DNA of 13,677 nt from Spirochaeta sp. (GTDB lineage Bacteria; Spirochaetota; Spirochaetia; UBA9216): the NCBI GenBank assembly GCA_003454605.1, contig DMKD01000214.1, forward strand, positions 1 to 13,677, read 5' to 3'. The translations under genes were made by a program, and so were the position numbers. The notes beneath the pieces are model-generated. The model ran no database searches, had not been told where the DNA came from, and worked only from the letters and a program-made list of their open reading frames with translations. Below, piece after piece: positions 12,124 to 13,677 of this stretch (positions are counted from its first letter, which is position 1; each line of letters opens with the position of its first letter).

Positions 12124-13612
12124 GAAAAACAGAGATATTAGAGCCGAAATCGCCGGTCGCCGGGCTTTGGATGTCCAGTCATTCGGGGCGGCACAGGGGC
12201 TTAAACTGCCGGAAGAGCGTGCACTGCCGGTGGTCCCATTTCTGCAGGATCCCCGGGTTATCTGTGAAATCAAGCGTAAATCACCTTCGGTCAGCAATAT
12301 AGATACGTCCCTCGACCCGGTTGAATTGGCGCGAAAATACAGTGAGGCCGGAATACGCAGCATATCTGTACTTACCGAGCAGAATTACTTCAGCGGTTCG
12401 CTTGCTGATTTAATCGCTGTAAAAACCGCGCTGCCGGAAATGGCGGTTCTGCGGAAGGACTTCCTGCTTACCGAAGAGGATGTAGAAGTCAGTTTTCGAG
12501 CGGGTGCTGATGCATTTCTCTTGATAGCATCTCTGCTTGATGCGGACAGGCTCAAGTCCATGTATGAGCTCGGCATCAAACTTGGAATGACGCCCGTGGT
12601 TGAGCTTCACAGTCAGGATGATATTGACAGGGCATCCGGATTCAAACCGGAGCTTGTAGGGATTAACAGCCGCGATCTCAGGGTTTTTAAGATTAAACCG
12701 CTGCAGCCGCTTAAAATCCGCTCGATGATAGACTGGGCCTGCAGGATAATCTATGAATCGGGGATTAAGACCGAATATGATATTGATTTTGTGAAGGGAA
12801 CGGAATTTGACGCGGTTCTTGTAGGCGAGGCTACGGTCAGAGATTCAGGCTTCGCCGGAAAACTCGCCGCTGCCTTCGAGACATCGGCCTTAGGAACAGT
12901 CGCCTTCGGCGACAGCTTACCCGCTTCGAAGGAATCGGAACGGTTCGCATTCTTCCGCAGACTGTACGGCAGGTGCAAGCCCGGTCGCCCACTTGTTAAA
13001 ATCTGCGGCATCACCAATCATGAAGATTTGAGAAAGGTTATAAGTCTCGGAGCAGATGCAGCAGGCTTCATCCTTGCCGAATCACCGCGAAAGGTAAGCC
13101 CGACCTTCATCGAAAGCTGCCGTGATTTTGATATTCTGAAAGTAGGTGTTGTCGTCCTGCTGGAGGGGCAGCCGCTGCCCGATGAGATCGCAGCCCTTCT
13201 GAGCTCAGGCGCGCTTGATGCCGTCCAGTTTCACGGAAATGAGCTGCCGTCGCAGTATCTACAGTATCCCGGCTACAAGGCTGTACGCATAAAAACAGCT
13301 GAAGACGCGGAAGCTGCGGGCAGGCTGCCGGGACCGGTCGTCCTCATTGACGCCTTCAGTGAGGCAGCCTACGGAGGCACCGGTAAACAGATATCGCCTA
13401 AGCTTGTACAAATCGTGGCCGGTCAGCAGACGCTCTGGCTCGCCGGCGGAATCAAACCCGAAAATGTATGCAGGCTGGTCAGCAGGTACCGGCCCGAATT
13501 GATAGATATATCGAGCGGGGTAGAGTTGTCCCCCGGCAAAAAAGACCATGACAGGCTGACAGAGCTTTTCAGTGAAATATCACGTGCGGGCGAGTCCGGG
13601 GCGGAGGAATAG
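12113..13612 (+). CDS. trpCF: Fused indole-3-glycerol phosphate synthase (TrpC) and phosphoribosylanthranilate isomerase (TrpF)
   Basis: A bifunctional 499-residue enzyme for two consecutive steps: PRA to CdRP (TrpF), then CdRP to indole-glycerol phosphate (TrpC). The TrpC barrel (1-about 255) has E52/K54 (CEIKRKSPS), K115 (LRKDF), E164 (VELH), N185 (GINSRDL) and E215/S216 (YESGI), covering the catalytic set. GINSRDL replaces the more common GINNRDL. The N-terminus is somewhat short compared with E. coli TrpC. A linker of about 35 residues (KESERFAFFRRLYGR) leads to TrpF (about 293-492), which has C298 (KICGIT), FHGNE (373-377), D413 (LIDAF) and the phosphate loops LAGGIKPENV and ISSGVE (466-471). 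The C-F order is as in E. coli. It starts inside the 3' end of trpGD, so translation is probably coupled. GGAGG near its end serves trpB. Confidence 0.96.
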   Translation: MSVEKNRDIRAEIAGRRALDVQSFGAAQGLKLPEERALPVVPFLQDPRVICEIKRKSPSVSNIDTSLDPVELARKYSEAGIRSISVLTEQNYFSGSLADLIAVKTALPEMAVLRKDFLLTEEDVEVSFRAGADAFLLIASLLDADRLKSMYELGIKLGMTPVVELHSQDDIDRASGFKPELVGINSRDLRVFKIKPLQPLKIRSMIDWACRIIYESGIKTEYDIDFVKGTEFDAVLVGEATVRDSGFAGKLAAAFETSALGTVAFGDSLPASKESERFAFFRRLYGRCKPGRPLVKICGITNHEDLRKVISLGADAAGFILAESPRKVSPTFIESCRDFDILKVGVVVLLEGQPLPDEIAALLSSGALDAVQFHGNELPSQYLQYPGYKAVRIKTAEDAEAAGRLPGPVVLIDAFSEAAYGGTGKQISPKLVQIVAGQQTLWLAGGIKPENVCRLVSRYRPELIDISSGVELSPGKKDHDRLTELFSEISRAGESGAEE

Positions 13613-13613
13613 A

Positions 13614-13677
13614 GTGGAAAAATACAATAATTATTTCGGAGATTTCGGCGGCCGCTATGTTCCTGAAGTGCTTAGAG
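13614..13677 (+). CDS. trpB: Tryptophan synthase beta chain, 5' end only
   Basis: The first 21 codons, starting at GTG 13614, read MEKYNNYFGDFGGRYVPEVL..., the conserved TrpB N-terminus (FGxFGGxYVPE), before the window ends. TrpB converts indole plus serine to tryptophan with PLP, in complex with TrpA; the PLP lysine lies outside. The ribosome site GGAGG (13603-13607) is in the last codons of trpCF, 6 nt before GTG, and only 1 bp separates the two genes. It is truncated by the window edge, not biologically. Confidence 0.93.
   Translation, partial: MEKYNNYFGDFGGRYVPEVLR

Overview
The window is ordinary chromosomal DNA from a bacterium. It has no rRNA, tRNA, CRISPR array or recognisable mobile element. 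The gene set suits a free-living, probably anaerobic or facultative, Gram-negative-type cell: an exported flavin transferase, an Er-VIT iron transporter, NADP-type glutamate dehydrogenase, a B12-binding radical SAM protein and tryptophan synthesis. The mix feels spirochaete-like to me, but that is a low-confidence inference from family distributions and not something the sequence proves.

Positions 1-2156 (minus strand) read, in transcription order: a LytTR regulator, a small four-helix membrane protein 2 bp behind it, and after 90 bp an ApbE-type FAD:protein FMN transferase with a Sec signal peptide. The first two look like a LytTR regulator with its membrane antagonist; apbE may be a downstream member or a separate unit. 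Diverging from this (2255-3631, plus) is a B12-binding radical SAM gene cut by an in-frame TAA. Both halves stay in the same frame and read through as one family-typical protein.

Positions 3588-7438 (minus strand) hold a likely two-gene operon. The first gene encodes a 982-residue protein with two receiver-like domains fused to a PPDK/PEP-synthase-type ATP-grasp domain. The second encodes a ferritin-like/VIT1 iron exporter 29 bp downstream. The transporter's 3' end overlaps the radical SAM gene's 3' end by 44 bp. A 170 bp divergent control region (7439-7608) carries a promoter for each direction and an inverted repeat midway between them. It leads to gdhA (7609-8946, plus), which ends at a clear intrinsic terminator.

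Positions 9017-13677 (plus) are a tryptophan operon: a near-consensus promoter overlapped by a perfect 16 bp palindrome (candidate operator), then trpE, a trpGD fusion, a trpCF fusion and the first 21 codons of trpB. Spacings are 11 bp, an 11 bp overlap and 1 bp, so the genes are probably translationally coupled. Chorismate goes to anthranilate (TrpE plus the TrpG domain), then phosphoribosyl-anthranilate (TrpD), CdRP (TrpF), indole-glycerol phosphate (TrpC) and tryptophan (TrpB with TrpA, expected just outside). Gene order and both fusions match the enterobacterial operon.

The points most worth following up are the nonsense codon in the radical SAM gene, the receiver/ATP-grasp fusion paired with an iron exporter, the palindromic trp operator, and promoters that place the predicted transcript start on the start codon (possible leaderless mRNAs). 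I found no convincing wholly new system.
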